A DNA stretch of 64,000 bases, from positions 147,778 to 211,777 of the IMG/VR virus record IMGVR_UViG_3300037245_001419; one strand, given 5' to 3'. Made by a program: the position numbers and the translations under genes. Shown here in pieces: positions 17,043 through 25,009 of the stretch. Position 1 is the first letter of the stretch. The number at the start of each line of letters is the position of its first letter. This DNA is from a virus. A model generated the notes under the pieces. The model ran no database searches and was not told the DNA's origin. It was given only the letters and a program-made list of their open reading frames with translations.

Positions 17043-17189
17043 TTAATAACATTGGCATTCAACATCATCATTACAGCAATGATTGAGCCACATTTCACAA
17101 CATGAACACCAATCCATTAACCCACCACAAGCACAGCAATATTCATCGCCTTCTTCATATTCATAGTGTAATTTATAGTCTTCATTCAT
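17043..17189 (-). CDS. Cys-rich 48-aa peptide, possibly leaderless
   Basis: Ten cysteines in 48 residues (YCCACGG, WCSCCEMW, HCCNDD, CQC): a metal-binding or disulfide-rich mini-protein. The ATG lies about 8 bases past the -10 box, close to the expected transcript start, so the message may be leaderless. Confidence 0.6.
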   Translation of the reverse strand: MNEDYKLHYEYEEGDEYCCACGGLMDWCSCCEMWLNHCCNDDVECQCY

Positions 17190-17196
17190 ATTATAT

Positions 17197-17225
17197 AAGA
17201 TAGTTAATTAGTTAAGTATTGTCAA
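17197..17225 (-). promoter_or_regulatory. Leftward promoter module
   Basis: TTGACA, 17 bases, TATCTT; spacer AACTAATTAAC. Almost abuts the Cys-rich gene. Confidence 0.8.
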
Positions 17226-17416
17226 GTATTCTTTATACAATTAATACAATATTTTTTTCCTTTAACGACACCACCCAAATGAGATTTCACGGGGTAGTAT
17301 CGTTTAAACGGAATTTTACTTTGACAATTGTAACATGAAAATAACTCTGTAAGTTTTCTAGCCTTTCTAATAACATATCTTATAGGCTCCCTTAGTGCAG
17401 AGTTATTAACAGTCAT
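17222..17416 (-). CDS. Zinc-finger protein, 64 aa
   Basis: CYNC and CINC pairs about 28 residues apart form a zinc ribbon. Basic N-terminus. Its stop overlaps the -35 box of the next promoter. Confidence 0.7.
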   Translation of the reverse strand: MTVNNSALREPIRYVIRKARKLTELFSCYNCQSKIPFKRYYPVKSHLGGVVKGKKYCINCIKNT

Positions 17417-17418
17417 TA

Positions 17419-17925
17419 CTATTCGTCCATTTCTTCAATTACTTCATCTTGTGGGAACTCAGGTTTTCGAATTTCAATAAACAGTTCATCAATAGACTTC
17501 TGAGTTTTTCGAGACTTAAGACAATGTAGAACATACAGCTCATACCCTTCTCTAAGCTCACCTCTATCACCATCACTGGTAAAGCTCAGTGCATCACCCA
17601 AATGGTGTTTGTACACACACAATGAGGCAACAACAATAGCATCGTAATTCTTCCGAGCAGTTTTACAGAACGCAAATTGACCATCCCATTCCTCTTCAAA
17701 TACCATGCCCTCATGACTTTCATCACCAATACCATTGAACGCTACATATTTTTTATCAGCATCAATTACAGGGTTAGTATCTTTTGTACCATGACCATCA
17801 GCCAATATATTAGGCATATCTTTATTGGCCCATTTCAAAAACGATCTTACAGCTTTAATAGAAGACATTTTCTTTGCATCTGTTAAAGGCTTGCTTCCCT
17901 CTTCCCAGTAGTGTGTATAACCCAT
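17419..17925 (-). CDS. Conserved phage protein (MGYTHYW family), 168 aa
   Basis: Start at MGYTHYWEEG after GGAGAATAAC. Matches a widespread phage and bacterial hypothetical family with FNGIGDESHE and FCKTARKNYD. Function unknown. Confidence 0.8.
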   Translation of the reverse strand: MGYTHYWEEGSKPLTDAKKMSSIKAVRSFLKWANKDMPNILADGHGTKDTNPVIDADKKYVAFNGIGDESHEGMVFEEEWDGQFAFCKTARKNYDAIVVASLCVYKHHLGDALSFTSDGDRGELREGYELYVLHCLKSRKTQKSIDELFIEIRKPEFPQDEVIEEMDE

Positions 17926-17963
17926 GTTATTCTCCAATGTTATAGTTAATGTTTCTTATACTT

Positions 17964-17992
17964 AAGTTAGTTAAATAGCTAACCAATGTCAA
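17964..17992 (-). promoter_or_regulatory. Leftward promoter module, divergent copy
   Basis: TTGACA, 17 bases, TAACTT; spacer TTAGCTATTTAAC. Drives the MGYTHYW gene. Confidence 0.7.
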
Positions 17993-17998
17993 CAAAAA

Positions 17999-18024
17999 AA
18001 CCCATTAAAATTAATTAATGGGTT
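17999..18024 (-). terminator. Terminator after the CCA-enzyme operon
   Basis: AACCCATTAA pairs with TTAATGGGTT over 10 bp, followed on the minus strand by seven T. The next promoter starts directly after it. Confidence 0.8.
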
Positions 18025-18046
18025 TAAATTTACTTTAGTTTACAAT

Positions 18047-18223
18047 CTAAAGACGAATATACTTATCTGAAAACTCTGATTCATATGTAGATTTCCATCC
18101 ACAACTAGGGCATATAAATTGCCCAGACTCTTTTTTAGTTCGTGGCATCTTACGACAATTAACACTCCCACAATAAGGACGGTAATTAGGGTCGGCTATA
18201 ATATTTTCCCGAACTATGCTCAC
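18047..18223 (-). CDS. Small zinc-ribbon protein, 58 aa
   Basis: GTG start overlaps the upstream stop as TAGTG. Seen: YCGSVNC then CPSC, a zinc ribbon. Last gene of the operon that contains the CCA-adding enzyme. Confidence 0.65.
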   Translation of the reverse strand: MSIVRENIIADPNYRPYCGSVNCRKMPRTKKESGQFICPSCGWKSTYESEFSDKYIRL

Positions 18224-18609
18224 TATTTAGCCTTCCTTAATTCGTCACACTTTTCCCAACAAACACTTTCAGTCACATCTTTAATAACTTCAAATGCTTC
18301 ATTCAATTTATCTAATGCGTCATAGTATTTTTCATTAAACTTATCCATAGGGGCGTTTACTTTAGTTGATAGAATCGCTTCTGCTCTTCTGTCAGCAGTG
18401 GTATCCATTTGATTCCATAATTCGTCGAAAAAGAATTTAGGATTAACATCAATACCATCAATCTGCATGGTAATATCATATGACTTGTTGGATTTATTTT
18501 TGTCTAACCATTCACCGTTAAGTTCTTTAAGCATACCAACAGCTTGTAAAAAGAAGTGACCCATAAGCTCTTTATTGTTGTGCAATAGTTCTTCTCTATC
18601 AAATTTCAT
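18223..18609 (-). CDS. Hypothetical protein, 128 aa
   Basis: Helical, acidic. Start overlaps the end of the CCA-adding enzyme by one base. No family recognised. Confidence 0.7.
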   Translation of the reverse strand: MKFDREELLHNNKELMGHFFLQAVGMLKELNGEWLDKNKSNKSYDITMQIDGIDVNPKFFFDELWNQMDTTADRRAEAILSTKVNAPMDKFNEKYYDALDKLNEAFEVIKDVTESVCWEKCDELRKAK

Positions 18610-19976
18610 TACGCCTCCAAACTAAAGTTTTTTATGTAGTCTCTGATTGCATCCATGTTGTCAAGGTCAACCATGTTGTCGTATATCCATTGCTTAGTAC
18701 CTTTAATGATAACCCCAAGCTCTTTACAGGGTTTATCAATACCAGTAATTTCCATTACAAGCTTACCAGATACAAGTTTATCAACAGGCATATTGTTACG
18801 GTTAACAGGGTCGTTATACTTCTTAATAACAAAGTTAACATACTCCATCTTATTATCCCATGCCGATTGAGGAGATAGCTGTTCACCCCTGCACATTTCA
18901 TCACAAAACGCAACCTTTACTAGTGCATCCCAGTTCACATTGTCAGTGAGAGTAATCAGCTTTGATACTCTCATTCCCTTCAGTCTATGGAATTTCATAT
19001 GATTAACACAAGGGTAAACTAAAGTAGCCCTAGTCTTATTATCGATTTTAAGGCGGTCACAGATGGCGTTAACAATAGCCTCCCCTGCACCCTCATGGCA
19101 GTGATAAGTGTTCTTACCGTCCTTTACAACGTGCGTAAGAGCCTTTCCTACATCGTGTAATAGTATAGCCATGTTGATAACAGGATTTTCTTCTTTATTA
19201 ACAGCTAAAGCACTCATAGTATGCAACCATGCGTTTGCACCTTCTGGATGTGAACTTAAATCATGGGGAAATTGATCTAATATGTCAACTTCTGGTAAGA
19301 TATACTTCAGTAGGTTAGAAGTTTTCAATAACTCTAATGCATATGCAAAGCGTTCGCCAGTCTGTTCAGCCATTTTAAACAGCTCTTTTGCGATACGTTC
19401 TTGAGCTACTTTAGTTATGTTGTGGGCGAGTTCTTGAATGGCTTCCATTGTATCATTTTCGATTACAAAATCCATTCTACTTGCAAATCGAATAGCTCTT
19501 AACATTCTTAAATAGTCTTCAGCAAACCGCTCTTTAGGGTCTCCAACAGTTCTAATAATTTGATTTTTAATATCACATTTACCATTATGATAATCAATTA
19601 CACCATAGTCTTTTCTTAAACCCATAGAATTAATAGTAAAATCTCTTCTTTTAGTATCCTCTTCAAAGGTTACACCCAGTACTACATTGTCCGGTCTTCT
19701 ACCATCAGAATATTCACCATCAGTTCTGAATTGAGCAACCTCAAAGTGATCGTCTTTATATTCTACAACAACAATACCAAAGACTTTGTTCTTACCAATA
19801 TCATGAGTGGGGAATAACGATTCTATCTTATCCATGGGAACATTGGTTGCAATATCAATATCAGATGCAATTCTATTCATCAATGAATCTCTAACAGCAC
19901 CACCAACAATATAAGCTTCCCCATACTCTGATAGAAGTTTTATTATTTCCATTCCTTTAGATAATGCATTACTCAT
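18609..19976 (-). CDS. cca: tRNA nucleotidyltransferase (CCA-adding enzyme)
   Basis: Adds or repairs the 3' CCA of tRNAs. Class II polymerase-beta fold: IVGGAVRDSL with the GG at residues 25-26, DID catalytic pair at Asp39 and Asp41, then KRRDFTINSMG and the RRPD motif region. An HD domain follows (AILLHDVGKALTH). 455 aa is normal. Ribosome site GAGGTAGT. The tRNA-like gene 2.6 kb away lacks an encoded CCA, so the enzyme may serve it as well as host tRNAs during degradation. Confidence 0.95.
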   Translation of the reverse strand: MSNALSKGMEIIKLLSEYGEAYIVGGAVRDSLMNRIASDIDIATNVPMDKIESLFPTHDIGKNKVFGIVVVEYKDDHFEVAQFRTDGEYSDGRRPDNVVLGVTFEEDTKRRDFTINSMGLRKDYGVIDYHNGKCDIKNQIIRTVGDPKERFAEDYLRMLRAIRFASRMDFVIENDTMEAIQELAHNITKVAQERIAKELFKMAEQTGERFAYALELLKTSNLLKYILPEVDILDQFPHDLSSHPEGANAWLHTMSALAVNKEENPVINMAILLHDVGKALTHVVKDGKNTYHCHEGAGEAIVNAICDRLKIDNKTRATLVYPCVNHMKFHRLKGMRVSKLITLTDNVNWDALVKVAFCDEMCRGEQLSPQSAWDNKMEYVNFVIKKYNDPVNRNNMPVDKLVSGKLVMEITGIDKPCKELGVIIKGTKQWIYDNMVDLDNMDAIRDYIKNFSLEA

Positions 19977-20007
19977 ACTACCTCACAATTAACAGTTAAT
20001 ATCTTCA

Positions 20008-20253
20008 TTAATGCTCTATTCCATAACGGAAGGTTTTTCGTTGTATTAAAATATAACCCAAAAACAGATTTTTACATTCATAACCAGCATATCTATAACT
20101 TCCACCTTCCCATTTGGATTTAGCTTCTTTTATACATGATTCGTAAGATAAGGAATTACTTTTTTTTCCTTTATTAACGAAATTAGAATTACTTTTTACG
20201 GCACAGCCAACTAAAGTAACCGATATGAGTAAACATAATATTATATATTTCAT
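20008..20253 (-). CDS. Small lipoprotein, 81 aa
   Basis: Signal peptide ending in the lipobox TLVGC (Cys17), then a polar domain. The TLVG codons contain the iterated motif. First of four exported proteins in a row. Confidence 0.75.
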   Translation of the reverse strand: MKYIILCLLISVTLVGCAVKSNSNFVNKGKKSNSLSYESCIKEAKSKWEGGSYRYAGYECKNLFLGYILIQRKTFRYGIEH

Positions 20254-20282
20254 TTTATTCCTTCTATATGATTACATTATTA

Positions 20283-20311
20283 AAGTTAGTTAATTAAATA
20301 AGTTATGTCAA
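20283..20311 (-). promoter_or_regulatory. Leftward promoter module
   Basis: TTGACA, 17 bases, TAACTT; spacer TTATTTAATTAAC. Drives the lipoprotein at 20253. Confidence 0.75.
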
Positions 20312-20340
20312 TATAAAACTGAAGTATTTGGCGAATTGAT

Positions 20341-20976
20341 CTAATAAGATTTTTTTATTTTTTTCAACTTATAGCGTCCTTCGATATTTTTTGGAAAATT
20401 TGCGAAGTAATTTAATAAAACTTTTTGACTGGAATTATTCCATATTTTCTTATCTATGCCTATTTTACCTTCCCAAGCCTTATATGAATTAGAAACTCTA
20501 TTTACTGGATACATATCTAACCAAACATGTTTTGTATTGATAATACGTTCGTATGGAACATAAGAAGTTGTTTTTGTAGTTGTCTTATAATTTTTATTTT
20601 TATAGATTGATACATCAACTTCACCTAATTTTGTCTGGTTGGGAGTATTCAATTTACCCTTAGTTGTACTGTAGTTAGTTACGGGTCTAACTCCTGTTTG
20701 TTTTGTAGTTGATTCGCTTGTACTAACAAACATAAGATAATCAGCCTTTAAGGTTTTAGTATATACTTGAAACCCTAAACCATTCATTGCTTCGTATACA
20801 TCATAAACCAAATTTCTGTCTTCAATACTACTATTATCCAAAGTAACAATTAGGATTTTAGAATCTTGGTTAATAGATATAGATTTGTCCGATCGGCCTA
20901 AAAAATATGCAGATTTTGTTTTATGGTGAGTACAGTTCATTAATAACAATGTGAGTAGTAATAATAGAATTTTCAT
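20341..20976 (-). CDS. Lipoprotein, 211 aa
   Basis: Signal peptide MKILLLLLTLLLMNC with a Cys at 15. The body is polar and Thr/Lys-rich with an ADYLMFVSTSES strand, loosely like TraT or DUF4410-type lipoproteins. Function unknown. Confidence 0.7.
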   Translation of the reverse strand: MKILLLLLTLLLMNCTHHKTKSAYFLGRSDKSISINQDSKILIVTLDNSSIEDRNLVYDVYEAMNGLGFQVYTKTLKADYLMFVSTSESTTKQTGVRPVTNYSTTKGKLNTPNQTKLGEVDVSIYKNKNYKTTTKTTSYVPYERIINTKHVWLDMYPVNRVSNSYKAWEGKIGIDKKIWNNSSQKVLLNYFANFPKNIEGRYKLKKIKKSY

Positions 20977-20979
20977 AAT

Positions 20980-21765
20980 TTAGTTCTCCTTGTTAAAAGA
21001 AATATGTTGGCACGGATATACTTTAGTTTCATCGGATGAGCTATAGTAGTATAAACTCCCTATGACAACAATGCTATCGAATTGTGATATTGCAGATATA
21101 CTAGCATACAGATGATGATCACTAAGGTCGTAAGTACTATAATCTCTTGTTCTATCGAACTCCATTAGTTCACCGTCTAGATAGCGGATATAGTCGTCGT
21201 ATATTGTTAACGGGTGCTTAAGGAGTAAATAAGATTCATCACCAATAAAAGCTTCAACTAAAGTATCTGGTAAAAACATCAGTTCCTTATTTTCTAGTTC
21301 ACCTTTTACAGAGTGAAAATAATATTTCAAAACAGAATCACCAATAAGCATAGCAACATCATATTCTGTTGTAGAATCGTATTCGTCGCTGTACACTGTA
21401 AGGCTAAAGAATGTTGTATCACCAAACGTTGTATCAAATACCATATTCCCTAGACTAAGTGTTGTATCAATAGTGAATCCTTCAGATTTGTGATGTATGC
21501 TAGTGTAATTTGCATAGTCTGTTGAGTCATCTGCATTCCAATATCTAGGGTTATTATCTAGACCAAATTCGACAGGATAAAAGCCGATAGAATCGGATAT
21601 TACCAGTTCCCAATTATGTTTTACTGTACCGTCTACAATTTCTGATTCTGAACAGTAGCCATGTATAATAGGGTCTTGTTTAGGCTTAGATGAATATGTT
21701 ATTTTGTCGGAGCACCCAACTAAAGTAATCGACAACACTAGTAGTGTCATAATACATAATTTCAT
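20980..21765 (-). CDS. Lipoprotein, 261 aa
   Basis: Signal peptide with lipobox TLVGC; the mature part is rich in beta strands and Asp/Ser/Tyr. Starts two bases after the upstream stop. No family recognised. Confidence 0.75.
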   Translation of the reverse strand: MKLCIMTLLVLSITLVGCSDKITYSSKPKQDPIIHGYCSESEIVDGTVKHNWELVISDSIGFYPVEFGLDNNPRYWNADDSTDYANYTSIHHKSEGFTIDTTLSLGNMVFDTTFGDTTFFSLTVYSDEYDSTTEYDVAMLIGDSVLKYYFHSVKGELENKELMFLPDTLVEAFIGDESYLLLKHPLTIYDDYIRYLDGELMEFDRTRDYSTYDLSDHHLYASISAISQFDSIVVIGSLYYYSSSDETKVYPCQHISFNKEN

Positions 21766-21766
21766 A

Positions 21767-22072
21767 TTACCAAGAACTTTTTGCTAATATACGAGAAGAA
21801 CTTTGATTGACAATTGATACTACAATTGAAGAACCTACTCGTTTCACATAAACATCCTTAATCAAATTTGCCATATCTTCAAGTTCTTCTTTAGATGAAT
21901 CGTATTGAGAACTTGATAGCTGAACCCACAGAGAATTATTTCCAGCATAATAACACTCTATAACTGGCGAGTTTGATATTATATAATCTCCAAATTCTTT
22001 CTGTGTTGATGAAGGTGTGTATGCATACGTCATAGAGACTAAACATATGGTAATAAATATTATTTTTAACAT
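21767..22072 (-). CDS. Secreted protein, 101 aa
   Basis: Signal peptide with cleavage expected after TYA near residue 17. The mature domain is small and mixed. Heads a short exported-protein operon. Confidence 0.7.
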   Translation of the reverse strand: MLKIIFITICLVSMTYAYTPSSTQKEFGDYIISNSPVIECYYAGNNSLWVQLSSSQYDSSKEELEDMANLIKDVYVKRVGSSIVVSIVNQSSSRILAKSSW

Positions 22073-22093
22073 GGTATATCCTTTTTGTTACTA

Positions 22094-22122
22094 AATTTAA
22101 TTAATTATACATAAATTGTCTA
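22094..22122 (-). promoter_or_regulatory. Promoter of the exported-protein operon
   Basis: TAGACA, 17 bases, TAAATT on the minus strand; spacer not palindromic. Confidence 0.5.
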
Positions 22123-22124
22123 TA

Positions 22125-22158
22125 AAAACTGAAGTACCCTCTCAAATACTTCAGTTTT
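22125..22158. terminator. Terminator built from two inverted motif copies
   Basis: AAAACTGAAGTA and TACTTCAGTTTT form a 12-bp stem: two inverted copies of the iterated motif with A and T runs. Confidence 0.8.
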
Positions 22159-22170
22159 GCTGTCTGCAAT

Positions 22171-22476
22171 TTACTTTTCAACACCAAAAACTAAATCACC
22201 ACCATCGAATAATCTAGGTAGGTTGTGGGTTTCATCGATCAGAAAATTTGAATCGTCTCTAATGTCAATAGCATAAACTTCTTGTTTATCCCATCGATCT
22301 CTTACAAACACATTAGATACAATATGAAAAGATTCGTCAGATTCAACAGTTATACAAACTGCATTAGAATCTGAAGAACATTGTTCACAACTTTGTTGAC
22401 TGTGAGGCTTAGCACCTCCACAATTTCTAGCTTCACTGCAATTTCTTCTCATAGCACAAATAACTTCATCACTCAT
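22171..22476 (-). CDS. Cys-rich hypothetical protein, 101 aa
   Basis: The N-terminal 40 residues hold six cysteines (CAMRRNC, NCGG, SCEQC, VC); the C-terminal half is a plain beta/alpha domain. No family recognised. Confidence 0.65.
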   Translation of the reverse strand: MSDEVICAMRRNCSEARNCGGAKPHSQQSCEQCSSDSNAVCITVESDESFHIVSNVFVRDRWDKQEVYAIDIRDDSNFLIDETHNLPRLFDGGDLVFGVEK

Positions 22477-22501
22477 AGATTCTCCGTTTGATTATATAAC
22501 T

Positions 22502-22530
22502 AATATAGCTAAATAGATAAGTTACGTCAA
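22502..22530 (-). promoter_or_regulatory. Leftward promoter module
   Basis: TTGACG, 17 bases, TATATT; spacer TTATCTATTTAGC. Confidence 0.7.
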
Positions 22531-22563
22531 CAGTTTTTGTGTAAGTTCTGTTATTTGTTACTT

Positions 22564-22590
22564 AAAAAAATACCCCCTCCGTCGAGGGGG
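22564..22590 (-). terminator. Terminator after the tRNA-like gene
   Basis: CCCCCTC and GAGGGGG pair over 7 bp with a 4-base loop, followed on the minus strand by TATTTTTTT. Confidence 0.9.
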
Positions 22591-22595
22591 ATTAT

Positions 22596-22717
22596 TCAAT
22601 TAGATGGGATTCAAACCCATACATTCCCACACTATAGACCTTTGCCAAAGATAACCCTTTGTAGTCAATAATGTGTTGGCTCTAAACCAGATACGCTATC
22701 AGTTGCGCCACTAATTA
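22596..22717 (-). tRNA. tRNA-like gene, anticodon TAG (Leu?), very long variable arm
   Basis: On the minus strand: a 7-bp acceptor (TAATTAG with CTAATTG), a D arm with GCGC/GCGT, an anticodon loop TTTAGAG giving anticodon TAG, and a T arm ATGGG-TTTGAAT-CCCAT. The anticodon stem has only three solid pairs. The variable region is about 54 nt, far beyond class II tRNAs, and folds on itself. No CCA is encoded. The 5' end overlaps the stop codon of the upstream gene. It may be a divergent tRNA-Leu, an interrupted tRNA or a tRNA mimic. Confidence 0.55.
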
Positions 22718-23347
22718 AATATCAAAACCATAATCCCATTTAGCTTTCTGCTCTGCTATCCATTCAGATAAAGAAAAGTCAAGTTCTTTATCCTCATCTT
22801 TATTTACTGGTCTCTCAAACGCCTTCAGCTTTACCATAAGCTTTCTAAGGTCTTCAGATACACCACCAAACCAATCTTTTGCTTGATTTATATCACCATC
22901 TTTAAATGACTTCTCAACACCTTCCATACACTTACGCAAATAAGAAAAAGAATGTATGAACTCTTGCATCACTTCACCCTTATGGGTTTTCGGGTGTGCA
23001 GACTCAACCACTTGACCATATTGTGCACCATAAGTAAGAATGCTACCAACTAAAGTTTCAATAGGCTTTCTACCTTGATCTACATCACTGAAAGCAACGT
23101 GATCTTTTTGTAAATTAACAGGTAGTGGGTAAGAATAAGATAGACCACCGTTGTGACCTTTAAACTCATCCATAAGACCTTTTTCATCAACCTTGTCACA
23201 TTCAAATTCGTCATGATTTTTAACCGCTTCAGCATACCCTTTAGGCTCTACAGAGATATCCCAGTACTTCTTTAGATACTCTAGTATTGCTTCAGCATGG
23301 AATTCAAAATTCTTTACTTTAGTTTCTTTTGATATGTCATAAGCCAT
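22715..23347 (-). CDS. Hypothetical protein, 210 aa
   Basis: Helical, soluble. Ends at the first bases of the tRNA-like gene. Overlaps the upstream gene by one base. TKVK near the start is motif-encoded. No family recognised. Confidence 0.75.
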   Translation of the reverse strand: MAYDISKETKVKNFEFHAEAILEYLKKYWDISVEPKGYAEAVKNHDEFECDKVDEKGLMDEFKGHNGGLSYSYPLPVNLQKDHVAFSDVDQGRKPIETLVGSILTYGAQYGQVVESAHPKTHKGEVMQEFIHSFSYLRKCMEGVEKSFKDGDINQAKDWFGGVSEDLRKLMVKLKAFERPVNKDEDKELDFSLSEWIAEQKAKWDYGFDI

Positions 23348-23550
23348 TATAAATCCTCATTTAATTCAAGGTACTCAACTTCTCTGTAGTTCCAATACCA
23401 TGTACGTTCAGCAGATAGTTGTCTGCTTAACCATAAAGTCAAGTCTCTTTCAGATTCTTCCAATAATTCGGGATCGTCACTCATTCCGGCACGACCTATA
23501 GCACTAAGCACGTTAAAGCGTACTTTTTTAGTGATACGTCTTTTAGCCAT
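23347..23550 (-). CDS. Small basic protein, 67 aa
   Basis: Starts MAKRRITKKVRFN; basic N-terminus and acidic C-terminus. One-base overlaps on both sides place it firmly in the operon. Function unknown. Confidence 0.7.
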   Translation of the reverse strand: MAKRRITKKVRFNVLSAIGRAGMSDDPELLEESERDLTLWLSRQLSAERTWYWNYREVEYLELNEDL

Positions 23551-23855
23551 TAGAAAAAGTCCTTTATGTCACCTTCAGTGAAAATACTATCAATAGGGTA
23601 AGGCAAATCGTCTTTACTATTAACCCCCCAACTATCACAAAACAACAAACAGTCAGTACCATACTCTTTTTTAATCTGTTCTTTAACTGAAGTAATGTTT
23701 TCTTTAGCCCATTTCTTACAGATTTCAATATCGGTATCCATAAAAACACTCATTGTACCATACTGTTCACCAGTGTCAACAGCCACTTCAAACCATACAC
23801 ACAAATAACCTTGTTTTTCTATTTGAGTGTGAATAAAATTGTTTTGAGCTATCAT
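23550..23855 (-). CDS. Hypothetical protein, 101 aa, paralog of 23921 N-terminus
   Basis: Shares WFEVAVD, ICKKWAKEN and LLFCDSW with the N-terminal part of the next protein upstream, so the two come from a duplication. Function unknown. Confidence 0.75.
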   Translation of the reverse strand: MIAQNNFIHTQIEKQGYLCVWFEVAVDTGEQYGTMSVFMDTDIEICKKWAKENITSVKEQIKKEYGTDCLLFCDSWGVNSKDDLPYPIDSIFTEGDIKDFF

Positions 23856-23884
23856 ATTATTCTCCGAGTGCTTATCTATTATTA

Positions 23885-23913
23885 AAGATAGTTAATTAAC
23901 TAACCTTTGTCAA
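23885..23913 (-). promoter_or_regulatory. Leftward promoter module
   Basis: TTGACA, 17 bases, TATCTT with AGTTAATTAACT in the spacer. Drives 23855 and the genes down to the tRNA-like gene. Confidence 0.85.
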
Positions 23914-23920
23914 GTGTTTT

Positions 23921-24598
23921 TTATTTTACAAATATGTTTTCATTGTGGGCTTTATAATAAGCTTTATAATAAGCTTTAATCTTATCCTTATTGGCCTCTC
24001 GATAAGCTTTAATCTTATCCTTATTGGCCTCTCGATAAGCTTTATTATAAGCTTTAATCTTATCCTTATTGGCCTCTCGATAAGCTTTAATCTTATCCTT
24101 ATTGTTCTCTCGACAATCTTTATGATAAGCTTTAATCTTATCCTTATTGGCCTTTTGATAATCTTTCTGGAAAGCTTTAATCTTATCCTTATTGGCTTCT
24201 CGATAATCTTTCTGGGAAGCTTTAATCTTATCCTTATTGGCTTCTCGATAATCTTTCTGGGAAGCTTTAATCTTATCCTTATTTTTGGCATAATAATCTT
24301 TATTATATGCTTTATTATAATCTTTAATCTTATCTATTAATTTTGGATTGTAATTAAAAATTGCTTCTCCATGCGTCTGTACACTTGACTCTGTCTTCAT
24401 AGTCCACTCATCACAAAATAAATATCCCTCTTCTTTGTAAGACTCTTTATTGTCATCAGCCCATTTTTTACAAACATCAAGGTCATCGTCACTAAAAATA
24501 GTTTCTGTACCACCACCATTTTCATCATCATCGTCATACCATGAAATAGCTACTTCATACCATGAATAAGGATATACTACTTTTTCTTCATCTGCCAT
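23921..24598 (-). CDS. Protein with REANKDKIKAY repeats, 225 aa
   Basis: The N-terminus (YEVAISWYDD, VCKKWADDN, LFCDEW) is homologous to the 23550 protein. From about residue 90 to the end it is a chain of about ten near-identical 11-16-residue units of the type REANKDKIKAY with KDY or KAY linkers. Such Lys/Tyr repeats are known from phage proteins with HNH or zinc modules, and here no nuclease is fused. Probably helical and nucleic-acid binding. Confidence 0.75.
   Translation of the reverse strand: MADEEKVVYPYSWYEVAISWYDDDDENGGGTETIFSDDDLDVCKKWADDNKESYKEEGYLFCDEWTMKTESSVQTHGEAIFNYNPKLIDKIKDYNKAYNKDYYAKNKDKIKASQKDYREANKDKIKASQKDYREANKDKIKAFQKDYQKANKDKIKAYHKDCRENNKDKIKAYREANKDKIKAYNKAYREANKDKIKAYREANKDKIKAYYKAYYKAHNENIFVK
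23950..24310 (-). repeat. In-gene tandem repeats, 33-nt core
   Basis: The core AAGCTTTAATCTTATCCTTA (plus strand) recurs about ten times, with 33-, 36- and 48-nt periods, all in frame in the 23921 gene. Copy number is likely to vary by slippage. Confidence 0.85.
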
Positions 24599-24765
24599 TA
24601 CATTCCATCCGAATCAAAATTAATGTCAACCTGTCCATCAATGTCGTCGTCAACCATAGAGAATTCCACACGACCACCTGTAGTTTGATCGTATGCATAG
24701 ATAGGGACTGTTTTGTCTTCCACTTGTTGTAGTTCGTCAATCATATCTTGTACAGTTTTAATCAT
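24598..24765 (-). CDS. Small acidic protein, 55 aa
   Basis: Starts MIKTVQDMIDEL; acidic C-terminus (DDDIDGQVDINF). Stop and next start overlap as TAATG. Heads the repeat-protein unit. Confidence 0.7.
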   Translation of the reverse strand: MIKTVQDMIDELQQVEDKTVPIYAYDQTTGGRVEFSMVDDDIDGQVDINFDSDGM

Positions 24766-24794
24766 AATGTTCTCCGTGTTCTTACCTATTATTA

Positions 24795-24823
24795 AAGATA
24801 GTTAATTAACTAAAGTCTGTCTA
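24795..24823 (-). promoter_or_regulatory. Leftward promoter module
   Basis: TAGACA, 17 bases, TATCTT, with the palindrome in the spacer. The -35 overlaps the end of the upstream membrane-protein gene. Confidence 0.8.
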
Positions 24824-24997
24824 TAAAAAAATCATCATTAAGAATAAAATTAAGATAGACACATAATAAACTAGGCTCAATTTAGTATTGTATCGTATTC
24901 GCTTATAAGTACCGACTATAACTATTATACAACACATTATTTGCAACAGTAAGTCGATACTTTTAATAATTTTTAATACATAATCTAAATATTCCAT
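24821..24997 (-). CDS. Small membrane protein, 58 aa
   Basis: Two hydrophobic helices (LLLQIMCCIIVIVGT and YYVSILILFLMMIFL) with a basic loop. AAGGAT precedes the ATG. Its stop lies in the next promoter. Confidence 0.6.
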   Translation of the reverse strand: MEYLDYVLKIIKSIDLLLQIMCCIIVIVGTYKRIRYNTKLSLVYYVSILILFLMMIFL

Positions 24998-25009
24998 AAA
25001 TAATCCTTA

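Noticed and set aside
23950-24310. CRISPR array
   Set aside because: The regular 33-nt units have no unique spacers and are in frame in a protein.
23945-24340. Hydrophobic plus-strand frame of 131 codons
   Set aside because: It is the complement of the Lys-rich repeat and has no independent signals.
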